A stretch of DNA of 64,000 bases from Tubiluchus corallicola. Its lineage: Eukaryota > Priapulida > Priapulimorpha > Priapulimorphida > Tubiluchidae. The position numbers were made by a program, and so were the translations under genes. The notes beneath the pieces are model-generated. The model worked only from the letters and a program-made list of their open reading frames with translations. It did no database searches and was not told the origin of the DNA. Positions 33,632-47,514 of the stretch are shown in pieces. Position 1 is the stretch's first letter, and each line of letters begins with the position of its first letter. The stretch spans positions 1-64,000 of the forward strand of contig JAQGDQ010000061.1 of assembly GCA_030141605.1 (NCBI GenBank). Direction: 5' to 3'.

Positions 33632-36600
33632 CTACCGCTTCAACACATTAACGAAGGCATCACGTGGTATCTCGACATTTCCAATGCTTTTCATTCTTTT
33701 CTTGCCCTCTGTCTGTCGACGCAATAATTTCATTTTTCTTGTGACATCACCACCATACTATAAAGTAATATAAAAACGAATAAGCTGCTCAATAACAAAA
33801 AGTTGCAAAACAATCATGAGACCTATTAATGTTAAATTATTAAAGCCAACGTCACTTTCCCAAACAGTAGGCAGCTACAGAGTTAAATATTTCGTTCTGT
33901 AACTTTTTCTGCAATACTGTGAAAATGTTTATGTAATGCAAGTTTTTTGATGTACTACCATACTTTCCCATCTCAGCCGCCATACACTATATTATGCAAT
34001 ATTTTTAGGTTAGGATGAGGTTACTGTTTAGGCGTGTGCTTAGTGACCAAAGTTAAGCAATGCAGAGACTCGTAAGTGAATGACTGGGTAACCAATGGGT
34101 TCAATACTCGTTTTGGGTTGCTTTGCCAGCCTGGTGTTTGATTTTACAGGATTATGCTTATAAGTTCTGGTTCCCGTTACTTGATGGAAACCTGTCTAAA
34201 TCTTGCTAAATCACAGTGTGCAAAGTATCATACTGTCCAAACTGGGATAATAGTACAATGAGAAAATACACGCTGCCATCTGCAACTGCTGAATAAAATT
34301 AAAATTCTACACTCACATTTTGCACATATCCAGTGTTTCCAAGTTTGAGGTTATACACATGATGATATGACACAACTAATAAGTGCTTTTGTTACCAATA
34401 TTCTAGGATGCACATCTTAAAAAGGGTTAGCAGGGCGTCTCACAGAACCTGAATATAGTTGTTGCTGTAGTACATGACATTCTGCTTCGTAAAAAATGCT
34501 TTTAAATGACTTTCTTTAATCTTTATTCTTCGCTTGTAGCATAAACAACTGTACAAAATTAAGCACCATGCATGCCGCTTCAATCTGCCTTTGTACAGGA
34601 TACAAGCAATAACTGAATTGATTTAATAAAATACTCAAAGCTGGTACATTGATGTGACACAAGTTATTCTCCAATCATGCACAGCAAGTATGCATCACAC
34701 TTATTATTAAAGGTTAGATTATTCAGGGTAGCTCAGAAATTACAAATAAGTTCATTATTATACACGTATGGTGGAGCTTTAAAACTGTGAGTCATTCAAT
34801 GAATTCATACAAACAAATTGCTGAGTACTCTGTGTTTGAATGCCGATGTTAGTCTAAAACAGTAAGCAGGTGAATCTTTTCATCATGTTACGTTGTATTA
34901 CACACACAATCCTAGGCTGATGGTGTCCTGTTTTGAGGCTAAGAATAAGGAACCACTGTTTAAGGTTGTCAGTGTCACAATAAATAAAATAATCCCAGTT
35001 AGTATCACATATTCGTTTGTTTTATTATTTTTTATTCGCTATGGTCCTCTACGTTTTCGCACTGTTTAAATACAGTCAACCTCGGGTATAAGGTACTCGC
35101 TTTTATGGGACCACCAACACCGGCCCCGATTTTTCGTATTGTTTTTCCTATGTAAAAATCTTCGTATATAAGGTACTCGGATATAAGGGACTTTCGGTAA
35201 TAAGGGACGATATCTTCAGGTCCCGCGTAATAGAAACCCAGGTAAATTACCTCACATATAAGGGACCCTATGATCAAAGCGAAATTGATCGATTTTAAAC
35301 CTCAATTTTTCGCAAACTTAGCCTTCGAACAGCTCAGTTTCCGCGGTCACATACATCTCGCATCACTGAAGGAGCTTCCTACATACCGTTTGCACTGAAC
35401 GTGTAGCAATAATCCATAAAAATATGGAAAAAGTAAAAGTAAAGAAAAGTACAGGTCTAGATACACCCTCGGTCTGACTCAATTTTGGATATAAGGGAGG
35501 GTTTATTCCGGTCCCGAGGTGTCTCTTATATCCAAGGTTGACTGTATTCTCATTTATTATCTTATTTATCAATTTTCCTGTATAAGCAAACTGAACAAAG
35601 CAGAACACTCAGCACTATGCACTCGCCAGTCTTCAGCTGCGTGCCTGCTGTTGTAAGTACTGGACAAAAATCTTCAGGTTTAATCAGAAAGACTGCTAAA
35701 AATTTAAAGTTTTGCACAATTAAAAACTTAAGAAAGTTTTTACATCATGTGCTTATATTTTGAGAAGAGTGTGAAGTAGTTTGGTGACATTTGAAAGGCG
35801 GGATATTATAGTTATAAAGTTGTAATAATTTTGCCCACATTAAATTAGTGTTATGAATGAAAACTAGCTATAATTTACTTTGCAAAATCTGCAAATTGTT
35901 TTGTCTTGACTACTTGAAAAAGCTACATTATTTAGCTGTAAGTTACTGTCACAGCAAAATGTCATTCATTTAGATGAATCATAAACAGAAATGCAATCTT
36001 TTATCAGCTGTTAAAGATTATTCTGGAAGAATCACGTTTCAGAGAGTGAGCTGGTATCTGCTCTTCAAGCATCCAGTGTGAAGCCTATACCTGTACATTG
36101 AGGGAAATTCTCATTAACGTGAATTTATAAAATAACAATTTAGTATATCATGGGCAGTGCGTGTTATGGGCTACAAGTCTGGACCAATGTAAACACTACA
36201 ACACAAGTATAAATAAACACTTAAAACTTACAAGTTTAGCAGTGACATTTTTCTTTAGAGCTTTGACATTTTCACGCACAATTGGTTTGATCCCATCTCC
36301 TATGACAGCTTGTATGGACACTTCAAAGAGTTGTCGAGGTACTGCGTCACGAAGTTTCTCACATATCCGCCTCGCAATCAGCCGCGCACTTTCAGCGTGG
36401 ACGATGTGAGTCAGTTCCTCAACGTCTCTGCCATTTATCAGTATCCGTAACTGCAATATTCAAGTTAACTTTAGGGTAAGTTTCCACAAATGTATTACTT
36501 GCCCGAAAATTCTGCACGATTTGGCACAGAGAAGATATTTCTTTACACAGAGTAAGTACAAAAATAGTAATATACGTACCTTAAACTCGGTATAAAGGAA

Positions 36601-39600
36601 AACCGAGCCCAGTCTAAAACTGTAGGTCAAACAACATATTCTTTAAAATTTTGAAAGAGAACATACTATTCTTATAAAAAATGATTTACGTGAAATAATT
36701 ATTACCACGCAAATGCAATTTTAAATTTGCGCAAGCTGTTCTTTGCTGTTACATGCATTTTGCCATCCATTAGTTAGATGGGCACTAGCACCTGCATTAG
36801 AAATACATTGGATAAAAAGAAATACTGTACCTCTCAGTTCAGAGGTGTTAGTTTGTGAGACAGTGCACAAGTTCGACAGCTCATGCGAGAGCACAGCGGT
36901 AAATTTGAAATTTGAATTTTTATCTTGAAACTTGCCGAGTTTTAGCATATTTCCCTGAATCTCTTACAGTAGCACTGTACTTCAGTCTTCGTTTTTTTCG
37001 CAAACATGTTTTTCGCATGGAATGTTTGTGCTGTTAAAAATTGTGTTCATTTGTGATGTCGTCAATAGTTATTAGGTTAACATACAGCATAAATACCTTA
37101 ACTAAGTTAGCCTGTTGGTAACCATCATCCTCATAGTCGAAACTGCAATTACAATAAATTTATATATAGATAACGACGATATCGAAGTAACGAAAACCTA
37201 ACAAAGTATACCATAACGAAAGTCTAGAAACCCCTAACAACCAGATTTAAAACAACAAAAATCTGAATCTGGATTAGCATGATGTTCAATAACGTTATAA
37301 AAATGAAAATGTTGCGGCGAAATTCTTGATCTAGAGCTGTTGACCTTAAGGTCCATTCACACGTTACTCTAAACTACACGAAATGAAATGGATAAACTAA
37401 ATTTAAATTCACTATAAAATTATACTTATTTTAAACTGGATGTGCAGCATCGTCTGACCTGAAAATCTTGCAAGGGCTATACAGATAAACATACATGTCT
37501 ATTTGTTATTGTAAGTAAAATTATCTCTACCTGGCATATCCAGATGTCATAGTTTTCAGTTCATCGTAGAAGTCAATAATGACTTCACTTAATGGCATAG
37601 AAAATTTAACCATGACACGCTTGTTGTCAATGTATGAGAATGAAGTTTGCTCTCCTCTTCGTTCCTGTAAAAAGAAAGCAAACAATTTTACTTAGATTTG
37701 ATTAAATTTCGTTTTTCGCCGTACTTATTTCGCAAAATGAATGAATATACATGCACGCCGTCTCTGTTTTTATTTGTTGTTGATTATAAATGATAAGACT
37801 AAAGGGCTATCTAATTTGCCAATTGGCCCAAATAACCCTAAAATAAATTCAGTATTATCACTATTAAGGACTGTTGTACCTTTTTTACACCTAGGCAAAG
37901 AGGAATGCAAGCTGTCATTCCTGCACGCCTAAATGAGTTAAACAGTACTTTTACGGGTGAGGTAATTAGCTGAATGATCATTGTGTATGCTCCATCTGCT
38001 GTGGCTTTTTGTTACTTCAAGTTATTTATCTCAATGACAAATACCTATCCAAACATGCAAAACCAAGCAATTGCAAAATTTAAGTGTAGAAATCACACAA
38101 CCAAGGATGCTTTTTATAAGAATTAAAGTGTAAAACCATTTAATTTAATTGAAAATATAAGAGATATTTTCTTACCATACAAGCTGATGAGACTACATTA
38201 ATATGATCCGCTGGACACAAAATAGTGCCAGAAACCATTGGCTCATACTTTTCAACAATGATAGATTCGTCCGGATACTAAAAATATATATAAAAATTAA
38301 GAAACCAATTGCATTGCACTGTATTTTAAATAGGGAAGCTGAATGTAATTGAAAATAATCTTTAAAAGAGATGGATAGCAAAAAGTAACAGAAATATAAA
38401 ACTGTGATGTACACAGAAAGAAGCATACACTGCAATTCTGTGCTTTACACCATTAGTCACACTACTATCAAGCTAGAACAAGCAATTAATACAAACACTT
38501 GCTCCATCAGCTGGTAACAATTAAGTTCCTATAAATTCTCAAAAAATGGTGGATAAAGTGATTTAAGCAGTCAATAACTAAAAAATAAACTTTTAAAAAA
38601 CACCCCAATCTATTCCCAAAAAGGAAAATATTGCAATGTTAAAAATTCTTCTAATAAATTAAGGCTACTGAAGTAAACTTACCTCACAAGGATTGACTAT
38701 AGTAATTATTTCACTCCCATGTTTCTTTATGTTTTTTTCTCCTTTAATTTTAACTGAAAAAAATAAAGAGATATTGTAGACTTTGTAATGACAGACATTG
38801 TAATTGTAACTACAAACCAAAAATCATTGACAGGTACTACATATTTAATGCATAAAATCCCTCAACTATATTTTTAAGAATTCTGCTACATTTACTAAAG
38901 CACAGCTACACAGAGCATAGAGTAGTTATAAATATGTACGGATAAAAGGTATGTACACCTATATTAATTACATTTGTTTTTGAAGACCAAACTCAATGTT
39001 TGGTACCAAAAAAGTGCTTCAACTCAACTTTTAAACATTTTCCTTGACTTTCTGGTAATGCTAAAAAACATATTACTTTAATGCAACAGCTTTGCAAGTA
39101 AATAATAATTTTATTTCCACTTCTAAAAACATCATAGTTACAGAATTGATAAAATTGAGTAAAAAGGAACAGTGAAGTAAAAGAGTAAATTGTATATACA
39201 TAAAAATAATTTCCATACATTTATAAGGTACACTAGGTGCAGTGACTATCACAGACGTGCTGTATTCCTGTTCAAGTCTTTGGTTAAAAACGTCCATGTG
39301 TAACAATCCCAGAAAGCCTATGCGAAAACCTTGACCCAGGGCTGGACTGCAACAAATCAATAATTAATTAAATATCATCAACCAGTACTTAATGACTAAC
39401 TACTTAAAAAGAAAATTGTTACTCTAACTGAATACACTGCAAGTTTAGCTGCTATGTGCTGTGACAAAGTTACAAATTATAAAGCAAACGCCTATACGTG
39501 TTGGACAGAACTTTATTTTACTACTGCTAAATCCGTTTATCATCACAGGTGCTACTGATTAATAGGCAACTGGATAGCTGAATTTCAAGTAATAATTTCA

Positions 39601-42600
39601 ATAAGAAACTTATATAGCCATAAATTATATCACACTACAAGTGCAAATGTTCAACTGAAAATAGAAGGCAGATGTAACAATCCTCAGAATTAAACAAAAT
39701 TGTTTCAATGTATTTTCACTTGTAAATTTCTGAGCTAATTAGTCCATGAAATCTACATAAAAACACCAAAATAGATGGGAGTCTAGGTTTTTTCGCACTA
39801 TGTCGTTTTTAAGAATCACATGTAAACGTATTATAGGTTTTATACATATATACAGTAATACCTCCGTTGTCGACCGTCTCCGTACTCGTACAAATCGGTT
39901 TTCAACCAGAAATTGTCTCTGCTCTCGACCAACCACCAAACACGTGATGAACACATGTGCGCAGAGCCAAACATAACCGACCGCGCCCGAGAGTAGCCAC
40001 GCACAACATTTGAATCACCTAACATCGCTAAGTGTTTTCTCCGCTTTTTTCATGCAGGAATAATTATGTTTTTCTTTCTAAGTAATTCTATTATGTTTTT
40101 GTTATCAATTATATCATATCTACTATTTAGATATTTGCATTATTATATTTCGTTTTAGTAATACTTTACAGTTCATTTGGTGCTTGAGAACGGGTTATTT
40201 GCTTTTACATTATAGCTTATGGGAATAAATGATTCGGTACTCAACCAAATCGGTTTTCAAACACTTTTTAGGAACGAATTATGGTCAAAAACAGAGATAC
40301 TACTGTAAATATATATATTTACACAACACATGCAAAAACTTCAATCTATGAGCTACGGGAGTTCATAATATATACAATTTCCACTAGAAAAGGTCACAGT
40401 TAAACACAACCAATAGAGAATTAAAATTTCTACTTAGCAAACACAAAGTAAAAGGAGCTAGGGCATTTCCCCATCTAACTTCAAAGTTATGGATATAATA
40501 AATTAACTATAAGTAAGTCAGCAAATGGTATGTGTCTTTAGGGTGTGCAAAAAACTACAAATTCATTTAATAATACAATCATTAAATTTAAAAAACAATA
40601 AAATACATAATTCTGCAAAATAGCTTTCTTACCTGCTATCCATCGTCATAGTTACACTAGAATCATTTAGAGTGAGCCGAGATATGGCACTACGTAAAGT
40701 TGGAAATTCTGTTTGGTCTATTGGATACATGCCAGCAAACACCTAAACAGAAATCAAAAAACCTTCATAGATAAACAGGTAAAAGAATTTATAGAATAAT
40801 AGTCAGTACATATGTAATAAATGAATAGAAAAGTATATGATGGTTAAGTAATTTCCAAGCTGTAAGTATGTAATGTTCAATTACATTTTGTCATATTAAT
40901 GTAAGACTGTTGTCATTTAATAATGAACAAATGAGAAATGAGAAATCTCTCATCACATGACAGTACACTACAGTAAGTTCTCAGTAATGTAATGAAGCAT
41001 ACTGCTGTCAACTAAGAGCTGATGGAAATTAGTTATATCTCTAATTAAATCTAACAGGACACGGACTTTTAGAATCAAATCGTCACTTATCAGGCAGCAA
41101 GCCTCACTGTCTGTACAATAGAAAAGCACAATAGAAAATTTGATAACTTATAGCCATTGCTTGAAATTGGTACCTTCTCCTACCATAGGTTTTGCTGGTT
41201 TGAATCCAGGTAGTACATCAACAGAGGCACCATGACTATAGAACGTGTCTCCAATTCTGGCTTCTGCCGTGTTTTTCATTGAGGCCATGACAAATCCAAC
41301 TTGACCAGCATACCTATAGAAATTGTACTGAATTACATTTTGATAAAAATGTTCAACTATCTTAAGGTAAGCTGCATGAGGACACGAACACGAAATTAAC
41401 GTAAACAAATTTTAGTGTTTTAGCTTCCAAGCTTATTACCTTATAATTTAATTCTTATAATGAAACACTACACTAATGAAAGGATAAAATCTAAGCCTAA
41501 CAACACTGTACAACTTGAGTTCACAGATCCTCCAACCATCAGCATCATCAAAAACAATCTAAGGGCAATTAAACAAAGCAACAAAAATTGTTATTATAAC
41601 TAGGAAAGACCTACAACATACTTTTGAAGGTCACAACTGTGTAAAACCTGTACCATCACACAAGATAGTATTAGGTTTACTGACCAATTATTAATAATGC
41701 AGAATTATTCCGTGTCTTGTGTGTGCAGAAATTAACTGATGATGTGACAAGCACCATGTAAGTGTTCTGTACTGTTGTACTAGTAAGAAATTGGAATGCT
41801 GAATTATGCTATCTGCATTTGTTCTAGCAATGGTCTTTTTTTAAAAAAAATTACCTTTTTTCTTTTGATGGTATGTTGCTTTTTTAAGTTACTCAAAATA
41901 ATTTTGGGAAAACAATTTTTTCTGGCAGTTGTTTGTGCATAAACACTGCCAAAACCAGAGTTGAAAGTGATGGTTTTTCTTCCTACTTCTTTTAATAAAT
42001 ACTTCTACTTCTTTTAATAACTTTTAATAAAATAGTAAACACGCAATGAACAATGGGAAACCCGTGTAAACTTTTTGATACATTCCACTACCCACGTGGT
42101 GTTAAATAGTTGAGAAATTAGGGGAAAATAGGCAAATATATATTTTAAAAGAGTTACAGGCTAGGAAAACACTGTGCAAGAATTTCTGGTGTGATTCACC
42201 CTTCCATTTAGTACTGTTGCTTAGCAGTGGTCACTAACACACATCATACTGCATTTTTACATGTAAATGTTAATCATTTTAATGTTTTGTTTCATATGTT
42301 ATTTTAAAATGTTAGGCACAATAACTTACAAAGCTGATACTGTTTCTTCATTTGGTCGGAGAATACCCAAATGCTGCACTTCGTAGCTCTTTTTAGAGTG
42401 TGCCGAGGTGAATTTCTCTCCGGTCCTCAATGTACCGTCGATGATTGCAATGTTTGCTACCACACCCCGATATCGATCAAACCAGGAATCAAATACCAAT
42501 GCCCTAAATGGTTTGTGGGGGTCTGATGTTGACCTTCGTGAAACAGAAATGCAAAATTAATCATATGATTGTTCAAGTTCCCAAAGGCAGCAGGCCATAC

Positions 42601-45085
42601 TAAACACAGCTCTTAAACATTTTTCATAATCAAAAATTCTAGCACAGGCTTTTTAAGCCAGGCATAAAAATAATTATTCCTGAGGCTTTTTAATTTTTAA
42701 AAAACGTGGATACTATGCATTTTACAAAAAAACTGCATCTCTGAAATTTAAATATAAACTTCAAGCAATTTCTACACCAGGAACAGCTTATATTTCAAAA
42801 CATTCTTACTGACATTAGTACTTGTAGTCTGTAAGACCTAACAATCAAGAAATGCAGACAGAAACTGTCCTAAGCTCTAGGATATCATACTAACCTAAAA
42901 GATATGTGATGTAAAAGCTATTTAAGAATCAAGAAATATTTTCAGCTTAAAAAGCACAAGAAAACCCTCCACTTAGACTTGTGTCGGCATTAACGCTGTA
43001 TAAAACAAGTAAATTTAAACTCCCGCAATACCGTTAGAAGCAGCCATTTTAACGACTAGTTATTTGAAACAAGTTAAAATAACATTGTGTAAAGTTTGAA
43101 AAAATAATCAGGGCTTTCGTAGCACACATGTCACTAACTATATAAAATTTAGAACTACTGTATCTTGTCAATAAGATTAAAAATACATTTTTGGTTAGTG
43201 AGTGGGGCACACTGGATGGTGAGTCAGTGACATTTTACCAATTGGATGAAAGCATTTCAAATAATTTTCTTCTCTAGTTACATAAGTCTTTCAAGCAGGT
43301 ACACTAAATCCTAAGCAATATAATTTTGCGTGGAAAGTTTTTTGATACATAGTTTAGCATTTATTTTTCTTCCCCTGATTTACTTTGTGCGCAGCTGAGG
43401 TCACGTAATGGCGTAGTAGGGAAATGGCGGGAAATTTAAAATGAAAACAAATTAAAAATCCATTTAACAGGACTACAATATATGCATAAAATTGCTATAA
43501 AATAATATAATTTTTTAAGGCGATTTTTCTGAAACATACTTCAGGTACCCCTTTTTTGTCCTTTAACAGATAATCTACAAGTTGTTCTATCCAGTAATTA
43601 ATTAAAATTTAACCAATCAAACAACAGGAAAAACAGAAATTTATAAACCTCATTCTACTATCGCACAGGATTACTGCAATGACAAACATACATACGGAGG
43701 AGGCACTCTGTCAATAATCGCATGCAACAGCTCAGTCACGCCAGTTCCTGTTTTTCCAGATACTTCCAACACATCTTCAGGTGAAATGTCAAAGACTTTC
43801 TGCATCTGCAAACGACAGTTTTCTGGATCTGCATTCTTCAGGTCAATCTTGCTCAGCACTGGTACAATGAAAATGTTTGACTCGAATGCCAGGAAAAAAT
43901 TAGCAACCGTCTGAGCTTGTATACCCTAAACAAAATGAAACCGTAGAAGGATACTCAACAGCTTAAAAACATTGGCCGCAACGTATATTTTTAATGCGTA
44001 TTTTGCACTACATTCTAGGTTGCACATTCTGACTTTCTTCAAAGAATTAAGATTAGCAAACTTCCAAAGCATTCATTTGATGAATCAAATTTCAATATAA
44101 AACCAAGCCATGTTCGTATTCCAAGCCACATTTAGTTCAATAGAATAAAAAGTGATACCTGCCTGATTAGCATCAACTAACAACACTGCACCTTGACAAG
44201 CCTTCATCGACCTTGAAACTTCATAGTTAAAATCGACATGGCCCTAAATAAAGTTTCAAGGAATTGGAAAGAAACTTACACAGCAAAGTCTTCAATAAAT
44301 TATTATTAAAGTGATTTAGTCATCCACAAAATATTTTTGTCCCTTTTCGGCCTACAAAAGGAGCTTCACATTATCTTCTATGTTGAGAAATGTGAATTCC
44401 AACAGTTAAAAAGCTAATAAGGCTTGAACTAATGAAGAATGCACAGAGTTAGTAGATTAATCAAATTGTCTTGGCAATTTATCATTGTTGTTTGTAAGAA
44501 GTCTTATGATTCTTATATCTAAATACGAGACGTATAGAAAAGCTGACTGTAAGGACTGTTGTTTATTACGACATTGGTGTCAGTTACAGCAATAAATGTA
44601 ACGTAACATGTACACAATAACTGCATGTCATTTAGTCTCTAAAACTTTTGTGTCTACTAAAAGTCGAGAAATAACATTGAGAGATTCGGCTTTACTTACC
44701 GGGGTATCTATTAAATTCAACAAGTACATTTTTCCTTTGTATTTATAAAACAATGAAGCAGTCTGAGCCTTAACAGTTATCCCCCGCTCACGTTCAACCT
44801 GCAACTTGTCCAGCACTTGTTTATTTTCGTCAGATATATTTATAGCACCTATAATCATAGAAAAAAAAGATCAGATGACCAATGAATAAATGATAGATAC
44901 AAATAGATCTCTTACACTTAAAATATTAAGTTGTGTTTGAAGAAGCCACACTTGCCTTGGTATAATATTCTTTAACTAAATAAAGAAAACTCAAACAGAA
45001 TGCGAGCAGTATGCTGGCATACACACACACCCTCAGCCTCATGCATATACACAAAAAAGCCATCATTACACACACATGCACGCGT

Positions 45086-45144
<59 letters not shown>

Positions 45145-46963
45145 ATATTTAATTAACAATTGCATATACAATTGCAAGGCACAAGTATGTTTGCAATCCA
45201 CTATTTTTAGTGCTTGTCATTAATATTGAGCAGTTGAAACTGAATGTGTGGTTGAATGTCATAGATAAATTACAGCTCAAAAACTGTGAGAAATTGGGCA
45301 AACAACCAAACTTGAGAAATTTAGTGTACTATAAATGGAATCGATTTTACTGGATACTTGACAAGCTCAGTAAGTCCCTGATTAAACTGATTGGCGAGCA
45401 GGAAAAAGTTATTCAAAAATCGGGCAATCAAATCTGGGTAACGTACATTAATAAATGAAGGCAGATTTATACAGGCAGCCACTGCATTTAATGGGCGTTT
45501 GAATCAGTTGTTCAGTGAGTGAGTATGAGTCAAGAAGCCCAATAATCCAGTGAACATGACACTGCAGTGCAAAAATGCCAAAGGAAAAACTTAACACAAA
45601 AATAAACTTAAATTAGACAGCTAAAGAGACACCAGGCAAAATTAACTCACTAAAGCTTAAGTATTCTGTGATCCACGGACACTTTGCTTATTCACTATAC
45701 TTGAATTATGTCAACTAAGCTATGAATTACATCATTTTCAATGTACATAGTAACTCGTTATAAGACACCCTTCTTGCCAAACCCACAATAAACTCACAAT
45801 AAACTACTGATTGTTATATAGTTTTTCATCTCTCTTAGTATGTCACATATTAATATATCAGGCCACGTGATCCATGCCCGTATCTCTTTTCTAATTGTAT
45901 CCCAATGTAAAAAGCAAAAAAGTGTAATGCAAGTGCACATTTGTGTGAACAATACGAACTTCATACCCGTAATTTCTAACAATCGGTCAGCAAGCGTACT
46001 TTTCCCATGATCAACATGTGCTATGATACAAAAATTTCTGATGTTTTCTACAGGAAATACAGACATGTCCTCTTCAGTCTGAAAAAAGCAATATATCACC
46101 TGATGCATTAGGATGATGCAGTGTAATGAACATCTGCAGCAATTCACAATTGACATCTGTAACTTTAATTCAACCAGATTCTGTGTTAACTGCATTAATA
46201 AACACCATTATAGAAAAGGTAACAAAAGTAACAATAATTTTGGTACCACCAAGATACTATATCTACAGTGTAACTTACTGCACGAGCATTAGGGTTACCA
46301 TTTGCATATGTAATAGATAATTTAGCTACCTTTTGAGAAAACGTTGCGTAAGTACATGCGGTAAGTGTTTGCCGTTTGTTCTGAAACCTGCAAACAATGT
46401 ATGAAAATGACTAGACACATACATAGTAATACTTTTTTGTTTAACAATGATATATAGGTGAAGAAAGGCAAACACTCTTGAAAAACATTCCTAAAAGTTG
46501 ACAGTAATTTTGTTATATCAAGCAGTATTATTGATTTTGCCTTATATCAGTTTTAACCATTGAAACATATGTTCCCATATTCGTTTATTTAATTAACATC
46601 GCTTTTTGCTGGGTGTGGTCAAATGAAAACTTGGAATTAATTTGTTTTTCACCTGTTATTAGCACAATATAACATTAACAATAATGCATAAAAGTAAAAT
46701 ATAACATTATAATTAATTTTAAAGAGTTATATACAAGTGAAGAGGTGGTTATATTGCTATATTAAAATCATATGAAACTAACAAATAGAAAGTAATTACC
46801 TGAAAAACTTTGCTTTCCTCGCAGGATCCAAATTGCAGACAAATGATCTCCCATTCACAGCTAGTGACTGTTGCGTGGAACTACTGGTCAAGCATTTTAA
46901 CATATGACACGGACATTGCTGCGTTTTCCTCCAAAAATTTCTCACAATTTTCTGAAGTGACAT
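33632..46963 (-). CDS. GUF1: GUF1: mitochondrial EF4/LepA-type translation GTPase
   Basis: This ribosome-associated GTPase of the mitochondrial matrix is thought to act on stalled or back-ratcheted ribosomes. Sixteen exons, high to low: 46963-46800, 46387-46330, 46078-45967, 44848-44700, 44243-44163, 43925-43696, 42533-42330, 41313-41184, 40742-40633, 39346-39219, 38753-38683, 38277-38176, 37664-37531, 37142-37097, 36450-36232, 33757-33632. Phases join perfectly to 687 residues, close to the family length. The N-terminus ([16 protein letters not shown]) is basic and presequence-like. P-loop AHVDHGKST is at 94-102; [11 protein letters not shown] and DTPGHVDF follow. The EF4-specific C-terminal domain ends in [15 protein letters not shown] and GKKRM. 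Oddities: the guanine motif NKxD reads SKID (Ser codon 43853-43851), and one intron (44162-43926) has a GC donor. Confidence 0.95.
34017..34150 (+). repeat. 5S-rRNA-derived SINE or 5S pseudogene
   Basis: Positions 34042-34113 keep the order of a 5S rRNA internal promoter: agtgaccaaagttaagcaat, a degenerate middle, cgtaagtgaatgactgggtaacc. This mirrors the 5S elements 'AAGTTAAGCAACG' and 'TGGATGGGTGACC'. It is too diverged for a working 5S gene and is followed by unrelated sequence, as in SINE3-type retroposons. It lies in the last GUF1 intron on the opposite strand. Confidence 0.55.
35073..35544. mobile_element. pogo-like MITE, TA target
   Basis: CAGTCAACCTCGGGTATAAG at the left and TTATATCCAAGGTTGACTG at the right form inverted termini, with TA on both sides (35071-35072, 35545-35546). 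Internal repeats of 'tataaggtactcgg/tataagggac' continue the terminal motif. About 470 bp, in the last GUF1 intron. The CAGT...ACTG ends with TA duplication fit pogo/Tigger-type elements. Confidence 0.7.
36681..37070 (+). repeat. Interspersed repeat R2, copy 2
   Basis: The partner of 9918-10296 in the same orientation, here within the GUF1 intron between exons 37142-37097 and 36450-36232. ORFs on both strands (75 and 61 codons) come from the repeat. Confidence 0.6.
39853..40305. mobile_element. pogo-like MITE, TA target (second family)
   Basis: CAGTAATACCTCCGTTGTCG at the left pairs with the right end, reverse-complemented CAGTAGTATCTCTGTTTTTG. TA flanks both ends (39851-39852, 40306-40307). 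Subterminal 'caaatcggttttcaa' occurs near both ends. About 450 bp, in a GUF1 intron, non-coding. Confidence 0.7.
43017..43380 (+). repeat. Interspersed repeat R3, copy 1
   Basis: It matches 59668-60036 in the same orientation (gcagccattttaac, gaaacaagttaaaataac, gggcacactggatggtgagt, agttacataagtctttcaag). It lies in a GUF1 intron; the partner is in a CAD intron. No termini or coding capacity were recognised. Confidence 0.65.
45087..45142. repeat. (CA)n microsatellite
   Basis: A nearly pure run of CA dinucleotides of over 50 bp in the third GUF1 intron, preceded by looser CA-rich sequence from about 45020. The ORF reading VCVCVC on the minus strand is an artefact of it. Confidence 0.95.
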
Positions 46964-47506
46964 AATTATGAATCTTTAGCAACACATGATTGATTATTCA
47001 AATACAGTATCTTTAAAATAAAAAGTTTCAACACAGCCCCGTACCAGCCGCATGTCTCATGCAAACTGTTTGCCGGTCTATCATTAATGAGCAGACTTGT
47101 GCGTTTCTATGATTTTCGATTTGGTTATTCTATACGACCTGGCTTTTATCTGTCGCCGTTTACAATATTAATAGCAATAAATGGAGTTATTACCATTACA
47201 TAGAAGTTATCATTTAGTAATTTAGTAATTGGGCGATTACGGTAATTGGGATTAGAAGGTTTATTATTTGAGTGAAAGTTATACTGAACAGCAGAAGGAA
47301 ATTAATTGCTTTTCAATATGTCTTTATAGAAAATTGTTAGAAATTAAATGACCTCAGAGCATAGCCATTATATAATGATCTGCATGACGTAACAAAGGAG
47401 GACGCGTTGAGCAAACACCAAAAAACTGTATTGTTTGAAAATAGTGTACAGAAATCGCAGCTAAACCGTGCTGGTACGCTTTAATGATAAGGAAAATGCA
47501 TATCTG
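46964..47506. other. GUF1 5' flank
   Basis: The region between the GUF1 start codon and the hAT-like MITE. It should hold the GUF1 promoter and the 3' end of the orphan gene's transcript. I see no coding segment; 'tcatttagtaatttagtaattgg' is a small local repeat. Confidence 0.35.
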
Positions 47507-47514
47507 GTATTTAG

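Noticed and set aside
44926-45201. 91-codon minus-strand ORF with VCVCVC
   Set aside because: Translation of the (CA)n microsatellite.
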